This document shows, in pieces, positions 42,055 to 51,009 of a stretch of DNA of 64,000 bases. The DNA comes from Streptomyces sp. CB02980 (lineage in GTDB: Bacteria; Actinomycetota; Actinomycetes; Streptomycetales; Streptomycetaceae): assembly GCF_014451325.2 (NCBI RefSeq), contig NZ_JACSCH020000013.1:233304-297303 (forward strand), read 5' to 3'. Made by a program: the position numbers and the translations under genes. The notes below the pieces were generated by a model that was given only the letters and a program-made list of their open reading frames with translations, was not told the origin of the DNA and did not search any database. Position 1 is the first letter of the stretch, and each line of letters opens with the position of its first letter.

Positions 42055-43752
42055 TCAGCTCATCCGAAGGGCGAGGAAGAAGTCGAGCTTGTCCTCGAGA
42101 CGGGACAGATCACGGCCCGTGAGCTGCTCGATCCGGCCCACCCGGTACCGCAGCGTGTTCACGTGCAGGTGGAGCCGGGTCGCACAGCGGGTCCAGGAGC
42201 CGTCGCAGTCGAGGAAGGCCTCCAGCGTGGGGATCAGCTCCGCGCGGTGCCGGCGGTCGTAGTCGCGCAGCGGGTCGAGCAGCCGGGCCGTGAACGCGCG
42301 CCGGACGTCGTCCGGGACGAACGGCAGCAGCAGCACGTGCGAGGCCAGCTCGTGGTGGCCCGCGGCGCAGACCCGGCCCGGACGGGCCGCGGCGACCCGG
42401 CGGGCGTGCCGGGCCTCCTCCAGGGCCCCGCGCAGGCCCTCCGCCGAGTGCACGGCGGCGCTGACTCCGAGGGTGAGCCGCCCGTCGTCGGCCAGGCCGG
42501 CCGACAGCGGAGCGCGTACGGCCGCGAGCAGCGCGTCCGCGTGCAGGCCCAGCGCGGTGGCCGGGCTCTCGTCCTCGCTGTCCGGCAGCGGACCCGCGGC
42601 CAGCGGGACCAGCGCGATGGCCTCGTCGCCGCTGTGCGCCACGGCGATCCGGTCGGCGGACTCGGCCCCCACGGTCGCCGGGTCGACGAGGATCTCCTCC
42701 AGGAGCGCCTGGGCGACCGGGCCGGCGTCCACGGCGGGGCTCTGACCGGCCTCCTGCTCCCACTCGACCCTGGCGACGACCACCTGCCAGTGCGGGGCCG
42801 TGCCGAGACCCGGCAGCAGCACCGGGGCGGCCACCCGCAGCCTGGCCGCGATCTCGGCGGGCGCGGCGCCCGTCTGCACCAGCTCCAGGACCTCCTGGGC
42901 GAGCCGGCGCCGCACCGTACGGGCCGCGTCGCGCCGGTCCCGCTCGACGGCGATCAGCTGCGTGACGCCCTGCAGCAGGTCGAGACGGGCGGCCGGCCAG
43001 TCCCCGGCGTCCGCCTCGACGGCGAGCAGCCAGTCCGAGAGGACCGTCTCGCGCACATCGCGGGAGGCGGGGGCGGCGCCCCGGCCGGTGTTGCGGATCG
43101 GGAAGAGGGAGTACGCCGTTCCGCCCGTGCTCAGCCGGTGCGGGCCGCGCCGTCCGGTCCGGGTGGCGGCCAGGTGCTCACCGGCGAGGGTGGCGGCGAG
43201 CGAGGCCGGGAGGGGCTCGCCCGCACCCGCGATCTGGCGGCCGGTGGGGGAGAGGACCCAGGCCCGCAGGTCCAGGTCGGAGCCGAGCAGATCGAGGACC
43301 ACCTCGGGTCCGCCGCCCGCCGGTCCCGAGGTCATGAGCCGCCGGTGCCGGTCGACGACGGCAGCCAGGTCACCCGCCCGCTCGCCGGAGACCTGTCGAA
43401 CAACGTGTTCGGTGATCGTCGCGAACGCAACGGTCTCGTTCACCGCGAAAAGCGGCAGCCGATGGCGTGAACACGCCTCTACGAGATCGTCGGGGATGTC
43501 GCCGAGCTCCGCCTCGCCCGCCGCCAGGGCGGCGACCCCGGCCGAGGCCAGGAGCCGGGCGAAGGGCTCGGCGTCGGCCGGCTCCCGCAGCCAGGCGAGG
43601 CCGGTCAGCACCAGCTCGCCGCCGGACAGGTACCGGCTGGGGTCCTTGAGGTCCGTCGTCATCACGCCGCGGACGGTGCGGTCCAGCTCGTCCTCGCCGC
43701 CGAGCAGGCGCAGCCCGAGCGCGTCGTTCTCCAGCAGTGCGCGCAGCCGCAT
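42055..43752 (-). CDS. PucR-family transcriptional regulator of purine catabolism
   Basis: A 565-aa regulator with the PucR architecture: an N-terminal purine catabolism domain (VRGVMTTDLKDPSRYLSGGELVL), a GGDEF-like middle, and a C-terminal PucR HTH (LHLHVNTLRYRVGRIEQLTGRDL, quoted in part). In Bacillus PucR activates purine degradation genes. Here it diverges from the xanthine dehydrogenase operon with 308 bases between, which strongly suggests it controls that operon. ATG 43752. Inducer presumably a purine breakdown product (inference). Confidence 0.9.
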   Translation of the reverse strand: MRLRALLENDALGLRLLGGEDELDRTVRGVMTTDLKDPSRYLSGGELVLTGLAWLREPADAEPFARLLASAGVAALAAGEAELGDIPDDLVEACSRHRLPLFAVNETVAFATITEHVVRQVSGERAGDLAAVVDRHRRLMTSGPAGGGPEVVLDLLGSDLDLRAWVLSPTGRQIAGAGEPLPASLAATLAGEHLAATRTGRRGPHRLSTGGTAYSLFPIRNTGRGAAPASRDVRETVLSDWLLAVEADAGDWPAARLDLLQGVTQLIAVERDRRDAARTVRRRLAQEVLELVQTGAAPAEIAARLRVAAPVLLPGLGTAPHWQVVVARVEWEQEAGQSPAVDAGPVAQALLEEILVDPATVGAESADRIAVAHSGDEAIALVPLAAGPLPDSEDESPATALGLHADALLAAVRAPLSAGLADDGRLTLGVSAAVHSAEGLRGALEEARHARRVAAARPGRVCAAGHHELASHVLLLPFVPDDVRRAFTARLLDPLRDYDRRHRAELIPTLEAFLDCDGSWTRCATRLHLHVNTLRYRVGRIEQLTGRDLSRLEDKLDFFLALRMS

Positions 43753-44060
43753 CGTGTCGCCGCCGTTCCTTCGTCAGTGGGTGGTGGGGTTGTCGCGTTG
43801 TCGACGGTGGCGTGGGGCCACCGTTTCCAGGGGAAAACGGCGAGGTAACTGTTCCCCGCCTTTCGTTCGAATCTACAAGACGACGACGGGACCCAGCCAA
43901 CTCCTTCATGTTTTCGGTGACTGCACCCGGGCGATCGTCGGCTTGTGTACTAGGCCACACACCGCGTTAACAGCACATGAACGTGAAGTCGAGGACCGGC
44001 CGTCCCCCCGGAACCCTGCGCACGACCCCCGATCACCAGAATCACTAGAAGAGAGCCACC
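43753..44060. promoter_or_regulatory. Divergent control region between pucR and the xanthine dehydrogenase genes
   Basis: A 308-base gap holding both promoters. The stretch 43943-43961 (CTTGTGTACTAGGCCACAC) has an imperfect dyad, TGTG and CACA on either side of an 8-base centre, and is a candidate PucR site; this is weak. A 23-codon ATG frame at 43977-44048 has no ribosome site. I see no other gene. Confidence 0.35.
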
Positions 44061-44951
44061 ATGGACTTCCTTCGCCCCGCCAGCTGGGAGGAGGCGCTCG
44101 CCGCCAAGGCAGAGCACCCCACGGCCGTGCCCCTTTCGGGTGGTACGGACGTCATGGTCGAGATCAATTTCGACCACCGGCGGCCCGAGTACCTCCTGGA
44201 CCTGAACCGCATCGAGCTGCTGCGTGAGTGGGAGGTCGGCGAGGAGAACGTCCGCCTCGGCGCCGCCGTTCCGTACACCCAGATCATGGAGAACCTGCGG
44301 GCCGAGCTGCCGGGCCTGGCGCTCGCCTCGCACACGGTCGCCTCCCCGCAGATCCGCAACCGCGGCGGCGTCGGGGGCAACCTCGGCACCGCCTCGCCCG
44401 CCGGAGACGCCCACCCGGCCCTGCTCGCCGCGGGCGCCGAGGTCGAGGTCGAGTCGGTGCGCGGCAGCCGGTTCATCCCGATCGACGAGTTCTACACGGG
44501 CGTGAAGCGCAACGCGCTGCAGCCCGACGAGCTCATCAAGACCGTCCACATCAAGAAGGCGGACGGCCCCCAGCAGTACTCCAAGGTCGGCACCCGCAAC
44601 GCGATGGTCATCGCCGTCTGCGCCTTCGGCCTGGCCCTGCACCCGGAGACCCGGACCGTGCGCACCGGCATCGGTTCCGCGGCGCCGACCCCGATCCGCG
44701 CCAAGGAGGCCGAGGCCTTCCTGAACGCGGCTCTGGAGGAGGGCGGCTTCTGGGACAACGGCAAGATCATCACCCCGTCGATCGCGAAGCAGTTCGCCGA
44801 CCTCTGCTCGGGCGCCGCCAACCCGATCGACGATGTCCGAGGCACCGCCAAGTACCGCCGCCACGCCGTCGGCATCATGGCCCGCCGCCAGCTCGGCTGG
44901 ACCTGGGAGCAGTACCGCGGCACCGGCCGCACGCTTGAGGGAGCTGCATAA
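44061..44951 (+). CDS. Xanthine dehydrogenase FAD-binding subunit
   Basis: FAD subunit (296 aa) of the molybdenum hydroxylase. It starts MDFLRPASWEEALAAK, and the FAD motifs are PLSGGTDVMVEINF and the TASPAGD region NRGGVGGNLGTASPAGDAHP. The protein passes electrons from the iron-sulfur subunit to NAD+. First gene of the three-gene operon: the next start lies two bases after its stop. Divergent from pucR. Confidence 0.94.
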   Translation: MDFLRPASWEEALAAKAEHPTAVPLSGGTDVMVEINFDHRRPEYLLDLNRIELLREWEVGEENVRLGAAVPYTQIMENLRAELPGLALASHTVASPQIRNRGGVGGNLGTASPAGDAHPALLAAGAEVEVESVRGSRFIPIDEFYTGVKRNALQPDELIKTVHIKKADGPQQYSKVGTRNAMVIAVCAFGLALHPETRTVRTGIGSAAPTPIRAKEAEAFLNAALEEGGFWDNGKIITPSIAKQFADLCSGAANPIDDVRGTAKYRRHAVGIMARRQLGWTWEQYRGTGRTLEGAA

Positions 44952-44953
44952 CC

Positions 44954-45550
44954 ATGCGCGTCAATTTCACGGTCAACGGACGTCCGCAGGAAGCCGACGA
45001 CGTCTGGGAGGGCGAGTCCCTCCTCTACGTCCTGCGTGAGCGGATGGGCCTGCCCGGCTCCAAGAACGCCTGCGAGCAGGGCGAGTGCGGTTCCTGCACG
45101 GTCCGCCTCGACGGAGTGCCGGTCTGTTCCTGTCTCGTCGCGGCCGGTCAGGTCGAGGGCCGCGAGGTCGTCACCGTCGAAGGCCTCGCCGAGTTCGCCA
45201 AGGAGCGTTCCGAGCACGCCGGTTGCGCCTCCGGCGCCTGCGGCACCTCGCTCGACGCCGCCAAGAAGTGGGAAGCCAAGCCCGGTCAGGACTCGCAGAC
45301 CGGCGAGGGTGTCGAACTGTCCCCGATCCAGCAGGCGTTCATCGACGCCGGCGCCGTCCAGTGCGGTTTCTGCACCCCCGGCCTGCTGGTCGCGGCCGAC
45401 GAGATGCTGGAGCGCAACCCGTCCCCGACGGACGCGGACATCCGCGAGGCGCTGTCCGGCAACCTCTGCCGCTGCACCGGTTACGAGAAGATCCTCGACG
45501 CGGTCCGCCTCGCGGCCGCTCGCCAGGAGCGTCAGGGAGAGGCGGTCTGA
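44954..45550 (+). CDS. Xanthine dehydrogenase 2Fe-2S subunit
   Basis: Electron-transfer subunit of 198 aa. The plant-type 2Fe-2S cluster is bound by CEQGECGSCTV and a later Cys, and the second cluster by CGFCTPG and CRCTGYEKI. Between them lies an insertion of about 35-40 residues (from KERSEHAGCASGACG to QTGEGVE) with two extra cysteines that bacterial relatives such as CoxS lack. Such an insert is seen in some streptomycete homologues as I recall. It is placed tightly between the FAD and molybdenum subunit genes. Confidence 0.93.
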   Translation: MRVNFTVNGRPQEADDVWEGESLLYVLRERMGLPGSKNACEQGECGSCTVRLDGVPVCSCLVAAGQVEGREVVTVEGLAEFAKERSEHAGCASGACGTSLDAAKKWEAKPGQDSQTGEGVELSPIQQAFIDAGAVQCGFCTPGLLVAADEMLERNPSPTDADIREALSGNLCRCTGYEKILDAVRLAAARQERQGEAV

Positions 45551-45552
45551 CG

Positions 45553-47952
45553 ATGGCTCAGAACACACGCACCGTTCCGGTGGGCACGCCCACCGACGTC
45601 ACGCAGAACCACGTCAAGGGCGGCATCGGCGAGTCCACGCTCCGCCCGGACGGCACCCTCAAGGTCACCGGCGAGTTCGCGTACTCCTCGGACATGTGGC
45701 ACGAGGACATGCTGTGGGGCCAGATCCTGCGCTCCACCGTCGCGCACGCCGAGATCCTGTCCATCGACACCTCCGAGGCCCTCACGCTGGACGGCGTCTA
45801 CGCCGTCCTGACCCACGAGGACCTGCCCGCCGCGAAGAACTACGGCATGGAGTTCCAGGACACCCCGGTCCTCGCCTACGGCAAGGTCCGTCACCACGGT
45901 GAGCCGGTCGCCCTCGTGGCCGCCGACCACCCGGAGACCGCCCGCCGCGCCGCCGCGAAGATCAAGATCGAGTACCGGGAGCTCCCGGTCATCACGGACG
46001 AGGCCTCGGCCACCGCTCCGGACGCGATCCTGGTCCACGAGGGCCGCGACGACCACCACTCCGGTCACGTCCCGCACCCGAACATCGTGCACCGCCAGCC
46101 GATCATCCGCGGCAACGCGGCCGAGGCCGCCAAGCGGGCCGACGTCATCGTCACCGGCGAGTACACCTTCGGCATGCAGGACCAGGCCTTCCTCGGCCCG
46201 GAGTCCGGCCTCGCCGTGCCGGCCGAGGACGGCGGCGTCGACCTGTACGTCGCCACCCAGTGGCTGCACTCGGACCTCAAGCAGATCGCCCCCTGCCTCG
46301 GCCTGCCCGAGGAGAAGGTCCGCATGACGATGGCCGGCGTCGGCGGCGCGTTCGGCGGCCGCGAGGACATCTCCATGCAGATCCTCGCGTCCATCCTCGC
46401 GCTGCGCACCGGCAAGCCGGTCAAGATGGTCTACAACCGGTACGAGTCCTTCTTCGGGCACGTCCACCGGCACCCGGCGAAGCTCTGGTACGAGCACGGC
46501 GCCACCAAGGACGGCAAGCTCACGCACATGAAGTGCAAGATCGTGCTCGACGGCGGCGCCTACGCCTCGTCCACGGCATCGGTCGTCGGCAACGCCTCGT
46601 CCCTCTCGGTCGGCCCGTACATCGTCGAGGACGTCGAGATCGAGGCGATCGGCCTCTACACCAACAACCCGCCCTGCGGCGCGATGCGCGGCTTCGGCGC
46701 GGTCCAGGCCTGCTTCGCGTACGAGGCCCAGATGGACAAGCTCGCGGCGAAGCTGGGCATGGACCCGGTGGAACTGCGCCAGCTCAATGCCATGGAGCAG
46801 GGCACGATCATGCCGACCGGCCAGGTCGTGGACTCGCCGGCCCCGGTCGCCGAGCTGCTCCGCATCGTCAAGGCCCGCCCCATGCCGCCGGAGCGCCAGT
46901 GGGAGACCGCCGGCGAGGGCGCGGACGTCCGCGCGCTGCCGGGCGGCCTGTCCAACACCACGCACGGCGAGAGCGTCGTGCGGGGCGTCGGCTACGCCGT
47001 CGGCATCAAGAACGTCGGCTTCTCCGAGGGCTTCGACGACTACTCGACCGCCAAGATCCGGATGGAGGTCATCAACGGCGAGGCCGTCGCCACGGTCCAC
47101 ACCGCGATGGCGGAGGTCGGCCAGGGCGGTGTCACCATCCACGCGCAGATCGCCCGCACCGAGCTCGGCGTCCAGCAGGTCACCATCCACCCTGCCGACA
47201 CCCAGGTGGGCTCGGCCGGTTCGACCTCCGCGGGCCGTCAGACGTACATGACCGGCGGTGCCATCAAGAACTCCTGCGAGATCGTCCGCGAGAAGGTCCT
47301 GGAGATCGGCCGGCGCAAGTTCGGCTCGTACCACCCGGCCTGGGCCAACGCCGAGCTCCTCCTGGAGGGCGGCAAGGTCGTCACCGACGGCGGCGAGGCG
47401 CTCGCCTCCATCGCGGACGTCCTCGGCGACCAGTCGGTGGAGGTCGAGGAGGAGTGGCGGCACCGCCCCACCCAGGCCTTCGACCTCGTCACCGGCCAGG
47501 GCGACGGTCACGTCCAGTACGCCTTCGCCGCGCACCGCGCGGTGGTGGAGGTCGACACCGAGCTCGGCCTGGTCAAGGTCATCGAACTGGCCTGCGCCCA
47601 GGACGTCGGCAAGGCGGTCAACCCGCTCTCCGTCGTCGGCCAGATCCAGGGTGGCACCACCCAGGGCCTGGGCGTCGCGGTGATGGAGGAGATCATCGTC
47701 GACCCGAAGACCGCGAAGGTGCGCAACCCCTCCTTCACGGACTACCTGATCCCGACCATCCTCGACACGCCGACCATCCCGGTCGACTACCTCGAGCTGG
47801 CCGACCCCAACGCGCCGTACGGCGTGCGGGGCATCGGTGAGGCACCGACCCTGTCGTCCACCCCGGCCGTCCTCGCGGCGATCCGGGCCGCGACGGGCCT
47901 GGAGCTCAACAAGACGCCGGTCCGCCCCGAGGCGCTCACCGGCACCCTCTAG
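45553..47952 (+). CDS. Xanthine dehydrogenase molybdopterin-binding subunit
   Basis: Catalytic subunit of 799 aa that hydroxylates hypoxanthine/xanthine to urate. Signature segments: the N-terminal GGIGESTLRPDGTLKVTGEF, the first Mo-domain FGMQDQAFLGPES with MAGVGGAFGGREDI, the substrate-pocket arginine in PPCGAMRGFGAVQ, and the catalytic glutamate in YGVRGIGEAPT. It starts two bases after the stop of the iron-sulfur gene. It depends on the molybdenum cofactor with a terminal sulfur put in by XdhC, encoded 1.8 kb downstream. Confidence 0.94.
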   Translation: MAQNTRTVPVGTPTDVTQNHVKGGIGESTLRPDGTLKVTGEFAYSSDMWHEDMLWGQILRSTVAHAEILSIDTSEALTLDGVYAVLTHEDLPAAKNYGMEFQDTPVLAYGKVRHHGEPVALVAADHPETARRAAAKIKIEYRELPVITDEASATAPDAILVHEGRDDHHSGHVPHPNIVHRQPIIRGNAAEAAKRADVIVTGEYTFGMQDQAFLGPESGLAVPAEDGGVDLYVATQWLHSDLKQIAPCLGLPEEKVRMTMAGVGGAFGGREDISMQILASILALRTGKPVKMVYNRYESFFGHVHRHPAKLWYEHGATKDGKLTHMKCKIVLDGGAYASSTASVVGNASSLSVGPYIVEDVEIEAIGLYTNNPPCGAMRGFGAVQACFAYEAQMDKLAAKLGMDPVELRQLNAMEQGTIMPTGQVVDSPAPVAELLRIVKARPMPPERQWETAGEGADVRALPGGLSNTTHGESVVRGVGYAVGIKNVGFSEGFDDYSTAKIRMEVINGEAVATVHTAMAEVGQGGVTIHAQIARTELGVQQVTIHPADTQVGSAGSTSAGRQTYMTGGAIKNSCEIVREKVLEIGRRKFGSYHPAWANAELLLEGGKVVTDGGEALASIADVLGDQSVEVEEEWRHRPTQAFDLVTGQGDGHVQYAFAAHRAVVEVDTELGLVKVIELACAQDVGKAVNPLSVVGQIQGGTTQGLGVAVMEEIIVDPKTAKVRNPSFTDYLIPTILDTPTIPVDYLELADPNAPYGVRGIGEAPTLSSTPAVLAAIRAATGLELNKTPVRPEALTGTL

Positions 47953-47956
47953 GACT

Positions 47957-48016
47957 CTCCGGGCGGTACGTGCCTCCCAGGGAACGTCACACTTCCCCAG
48001 CCCGTACCGCCCGGAG
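47957..48016 (+). terminator. Long inverted repeat after the xanthine dehydrogenase operon
   Basis: Perfect 14-bp arms CTCCGGGCGGTACG (47957-47970) and CGTACCGCCCGGAG (48003-48016) with a 32-base loop, five bases past the stop. It probably limits read-through into the permease gene. Confidence 0.7.
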
Positions 48017-48023
48017 TAACCCC

Positions 48024-48116
48024 CAGCAGTACCCGCAGTACCAGCAGCACCCCGTGGTAACCGCAGTACCAGCAACATCCGCAGTACCAGCAACATCGGC
48101 AGTACCCCGCAGTACC
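48024..48116. repeat. 18-bp tandem repeat between xdh and the purine permease
   Basis: Units of GCAGTACCAGCAACATCC and its 9-base halves (GCAGTACCA, GCAACATCC), about five partial or full copies. It is part of the 300-base gap between the operon terminator and the permease gene; the rest of the gap shows only the presumed promoter. Confidence 0.75.
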
Positions 48117-48251
48117 GATTCACTCCGTTCGTCTCGGGCCGTCCCCCGGGTCGTGCAGCCCACGCAGCATCCCAAATCCCGCAACTTCAGCAGATCAGAA
48201 GTCCTTCGAAGTCTGACGCGGGTGCCCCTTTGAACCTTGGGAGTAGGCCCC

Positions 48252-49718
48252 ATGACCCAGTCGTCTGTGGAGCCCAAGACCGCTTCGGAGGACGCGGGCT
48301 CCGGCTCGAACGTCCCCGCCGGCCGCTCTTGGCTCGACCGGTACTTTCACATCTCGGAGAGAGGATCCACCGTCGCGACGGAGATCCGCGGCGGCGTCAC
48401 CACCTTCATGGCGATGGCGTACATTCTCCTGCTCAACCCCCTGATCCTCGGCGGCAAGGATGTGGACGGCAACGTCCTCAGCCAGCCCGCCCTCATCACC
48501 GCGACCGCGCTCGCCGCCGCCGCGACCACCCTGCTGATGGGCTTCTGGGGCAAGGTCCCGCTCGCCCTCGCAGCCGGTCTCAGCGTCTCCGGCGTGCTGT
48601 CCTCGCAGGTCATCGCCGTCATGACCTGGCCGCAGGCCATGGCCATGTGTGTGGCCTACGGTGTGGTGATCTGTCTCCTGGTGGTCACCGGCCTCCGTGA
48701 GATGATCATGAACGCGATCCCGCTGGCGATCAAGCACGCGATCACCATCGGCATCGGTCTCTTCATCGCACTGATCGGCTTCGTCAAGGCGGGATTCGTC
48801 CACGAGAACCCCTCTCCCGGCGGTGGCCCGGTCGTCCTCGGCCCGGCCGGTGAGCTGGCCGGCTGGCCGGTCCTCATCTTCGCCTTCACGCTGCTGCTGA
48901 TCTTCGCGCTCCAGGCCCGCAACGTGCCCGGCGCCATCCTGATCGGCATCGTGGCGGGCACGATCATCGCCGCCATCGTCAACGCCGTCGGCGACCTGCC
49001 GGCCAAGGCCTGGTTCTCCGGCCCGCCGGAGCTCAACGGCAGCGCGGTCTCCACGCCGGACTTCTCGCTCATCGGCGAGGTGTCCTTCAGCGGCTGGGGC
49101 GACGTCGGCTACATCACGGTCACCATGATCATCTTCACCCTGGTGCTCGCCGGCTTCTTCGACGCCATGGCCACGATCATCGGCGTCGGCTCCGAGGCCA
49201 AGCTCGCCGACTCCCAGGGCCGGATGCCCGGCCTCTCCAAGGCGCTGTTCATCGACGGTGCCGGCGGTGTCATCGGCGGCGGCGTCGGCGGCTCCGGCCA
49301 GACGGTCTTCGTCGAGTCGGCCACCGGCGTCGGCGAGGGTGCCCGCACGGGTCTGTCCTCCGTCGTCACCGGCGCGTTCTTCGCGGCCTGCCTCTTCTTC
49401 ACCCCGATCACCGCGATCGTGCCGGCCGAGGTGGCCTCCGCGGCCCTGGTCGTCATCGGCGCGATGATGATGCAGAACGCCAAGCACGTCGACTGGAGCG
49501 ACCGCTCCGTCGCGATCCCGGTGTTCCTCACCGTGGTCCTGATGCCGTTCACGTACACCATCACCACGGGTGTCGCGGCCGGCGTCATCTCCTACACCGT
49601 CATCAAGACGGCGCAGGGCAAGGCACGCGAAGTGGGCGCCTTCATGTGGGGCCTGACCGCGATCTTCATCGTGTTCTTCGCGATCCATCCGATCGAGAGC
49701 TGGCTGGGCGTCAGCTGA
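48252..49718 (+). CDS. NCS2-family purine permease (AzgA/PbuG-like)
   Basis: A 488-aa membrane transporter of the nucleobase-cation symporter-2 superfamily, COG2252 branch, which imports purine bases such as hypoxanthine, guanine and adenine. It has about 12-14 hydrophobic segments. Diagnostic stretches are EIRGGVTTFMAMAYILLLNP near residue 45, IKHAITIGIGLFIALIGFVK, and FFDAMATIIGVGSEAKLADS. The ATG at 48252 was chosen; a TTG five codons upstream is possible. Its place between xanthine dehydrogenase and XdhC supports a substrate supply role. Uptake of xanthine or urate cannot be excluded. Confidence 0.92.
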   Translation: MTQSSVEPKTASEDAGSGSNVPAGRSWLDRYFHISERGSTVATEIRGGVTTFMAMAYILLLNPLILGGKDVDGNVLSQPALITATALAAAATTLLMGFWGKVPLALAAGLSVSGVLSSQVIAVMTWPQAMAMCVAYGVVICLLVVTGLREMIMNAIPLAIKHAITIGIGLFIALIGFVKAGFVHENPSPGGGPVVLGPAGELAGWPVLIFAFTLLLIFALQARNVPGAILIGIVAGTIIAAIVNAVGDLPAKAWFSGPPELNGSAVSTPDFSLIGEVSFSGWGDVGYITVTMIIFTLVLAGFFDAMATIIGVGSEAKLADSQGRMPGLSKALFIDGAGGVIGGGVGGSGQTVFVESATGVGEGARTGLSSVVTGAFFAACLFFTPITAIVPAEVASAALVVIGAMMMQNAKHVDWSDRSVAIPVFLTVVLMPFTYTITTGVAAGVISYTVIKTAQGKAREVGAFMWGLTAIFIVFFAIHPIESWLGVS

Positions 49719-49761
49719 CGCCCGTACCGTCGCCCTCCACACACATATCGAGGAGTTCGAG

Positions 49762-50898
49762 ATGCTGGACATCGCCGAAGAGCTGCACCGGTGGGTCGAG
49801 CAGGGACGCGAGTTCGCCGTCGCCACGGTCGTGGCGGTCGGCGGGAGCGCGCCCCGGCAGCCGGGCGCCGCGCTCGCCGTCGACAGCGACGGCACGGCGA
49901 TCGGCTCGGTCTCCGGCGGGTGTGTGGAGGGTGCGGTCTACGACCTGTGCCAGCAGGCCCTCGAAGACGGGAAGACCGTCGTCGAGCGCTTCGGCTACAG
50001 CGACGAGGACGCCTTCGCGGTCGGTCTGACCTGCGGCGGCATCATCGACATCCTCGTCACCCCGGTCCGCGGCGGGGTCTACCCCGCCGCGCTGGCCGCC
50101 GCCACCACGGGGGAGGCGGCGGCCCTGGCCCGGATCGTCTCCGGCCCCGAGGACCTGATGGGCCGGGCGGTCCTGGTCCGCCCCGACGGCTCGTACGAGG
50201 GGAAGCTCGGCGGCCACCCGGAACTGGACCGCACGGCGGCGGGCGAGGCCCGCGCGATGCTCGACGCGGGCCGCACCGGCACGGTGGAGATCGGCGAGGA
50301 CGGCAGCCGCTGCGGACAGCCGCTGACCCTCCTGGTCGAGTCCTCGGTCCCGGCCCCCCGCATGATCGTCTTCGGTGCCATCGACTTCGCGGCCGCCCTG
50401 GTCCGGGTCGGCAAGTTCCTCGGCTACCACGTCACCGTGTGCGACGCGCGGCCCGTCTTCGCGACGCCGGCCCGCTTCCCCGAGGCCGACGAGATCGTCG
50501 TCGAATGGCCCCACCGCTACCTGGAGTCCACGGAGGTGGACGGCCGTACGGTGCTCTGCGTCCTGACCCACGACGCCAAGTTCGACGTACCGCTGCTCCA
50601 GGCCGCCCTCAAGCTTCCCGTCGCCTACGTCGGCGCGATGGGCTCCCGCCGCACCCACGAGGACCGCAACAAGCGCCTCCGCGAGGTCGGCGTCACCGAA
50701 CTCGAACTCGCCCGCCTGCGCTCCCCGATCGGCCTCGACCTCGGCGCCCGTACGCCCGAGGAGACGGCCCTGTCGATCGGCGCGGAGATCGTCGCCAACC
50801 GCCGGGGCGGCACGGGCCTCTCCCTCACGGGCGCCCACACCCCGATCCACCACGACGGCCCCCGCGAGCCGACGGGACGCATAGGCTCCGTGGCCTAG
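49762..50898 (+). CDS. xdhC: XdhC/CoxF-family molybdenum cofactor maturation protein
   Basis: A 378-aa chaperone that binds molybdenum cofactor and promotes its sulfuration before insertion into xanthine dehydrogenase. The N-terminal domain has ATVVAVGGSAPRQPGAALAV and SGGCVEGAVYD, and the C-terminal Rossmann-like domain has RMIVFGAIDFAAALVR, VCDARPVFATPARFPEAD and YVGAMGSRRTHEDR. The gene lies 43 bases downstream of the permease gene and ends the purine island. Convergent to the ROK gene, with a hairpin between. Confidence 0.92.
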   Translation: MLDIAEELHRWVEQGREFAVATVVAVGGSAPRQPGAALAVDSDGTAIGSVSGGCVEGAVYDLCQQALEDGKTVVERFGYSDEDAFAVGLTCGGIIDILVTPVRGGVYPAALAAATTGEAAALARIVSGPEDLMGRAVLVRPDGSYEGKLGGHPELDRTAAGEARAMLDAGRTGTVEIGEDGSRCGQPLTLLVESSVPAPRMIVFGAIDFAAALVRVGKFLGYHVTVCDARPVFATPARFPEADEIVVEWPHRYLESTEVDGRTVLCVLTHDAKFDVPLLQAALKLPVAYVGAMGSRRTHEDRNKRLREVGVTELELARLRSPIGLDLGARTPEETALSIGAEIVANRRGGTGLSLTGAHTPIHHDGPREPTGRIGSVA

Positions 50899-50980
50899 GG
50901 GGTGTCTTGCCGATCAGGCCGGGTCAGGGAGCGCCGCGGCCCGGCGACCGGGCATCCGGGCCGGCTCGACAAGGTCGTCG

Positions 50981-51009
50981 ACGGGAGGCGCGCTCAGTGC
51001 GCCTCCCGT
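50981..51009. terminator. Bidirectional hairpin between xdhC and the ROK gene
   Basis: Perfect 11-bp arms ACGGGAGGCGC (50981-50991) and GCGCCTCCCGT (50999-51009) with loop GCTCAGT. It overlaps the stop codon of the minus-strand ROK gene and lies 82 bases after xdhC. Confidence 0.7.

Noticed and set aside
43977..44048. 23-codon ATG frame between pucR and the xanthine dehydrogenase genes
   Set aside because: No ribosome site before it, and a Pro/Thr/Arg composition typical of chance frames. Kept only as a note in the intergenic entry.
45532..48123. An 863-codon minus-strand open frame opposite the xanthine dehydrogenase subunit
   Set aside because: Shadow of the plus-strand codon bias; no family similarity, and the sense frame is a clear molybdenum hydroxylase.
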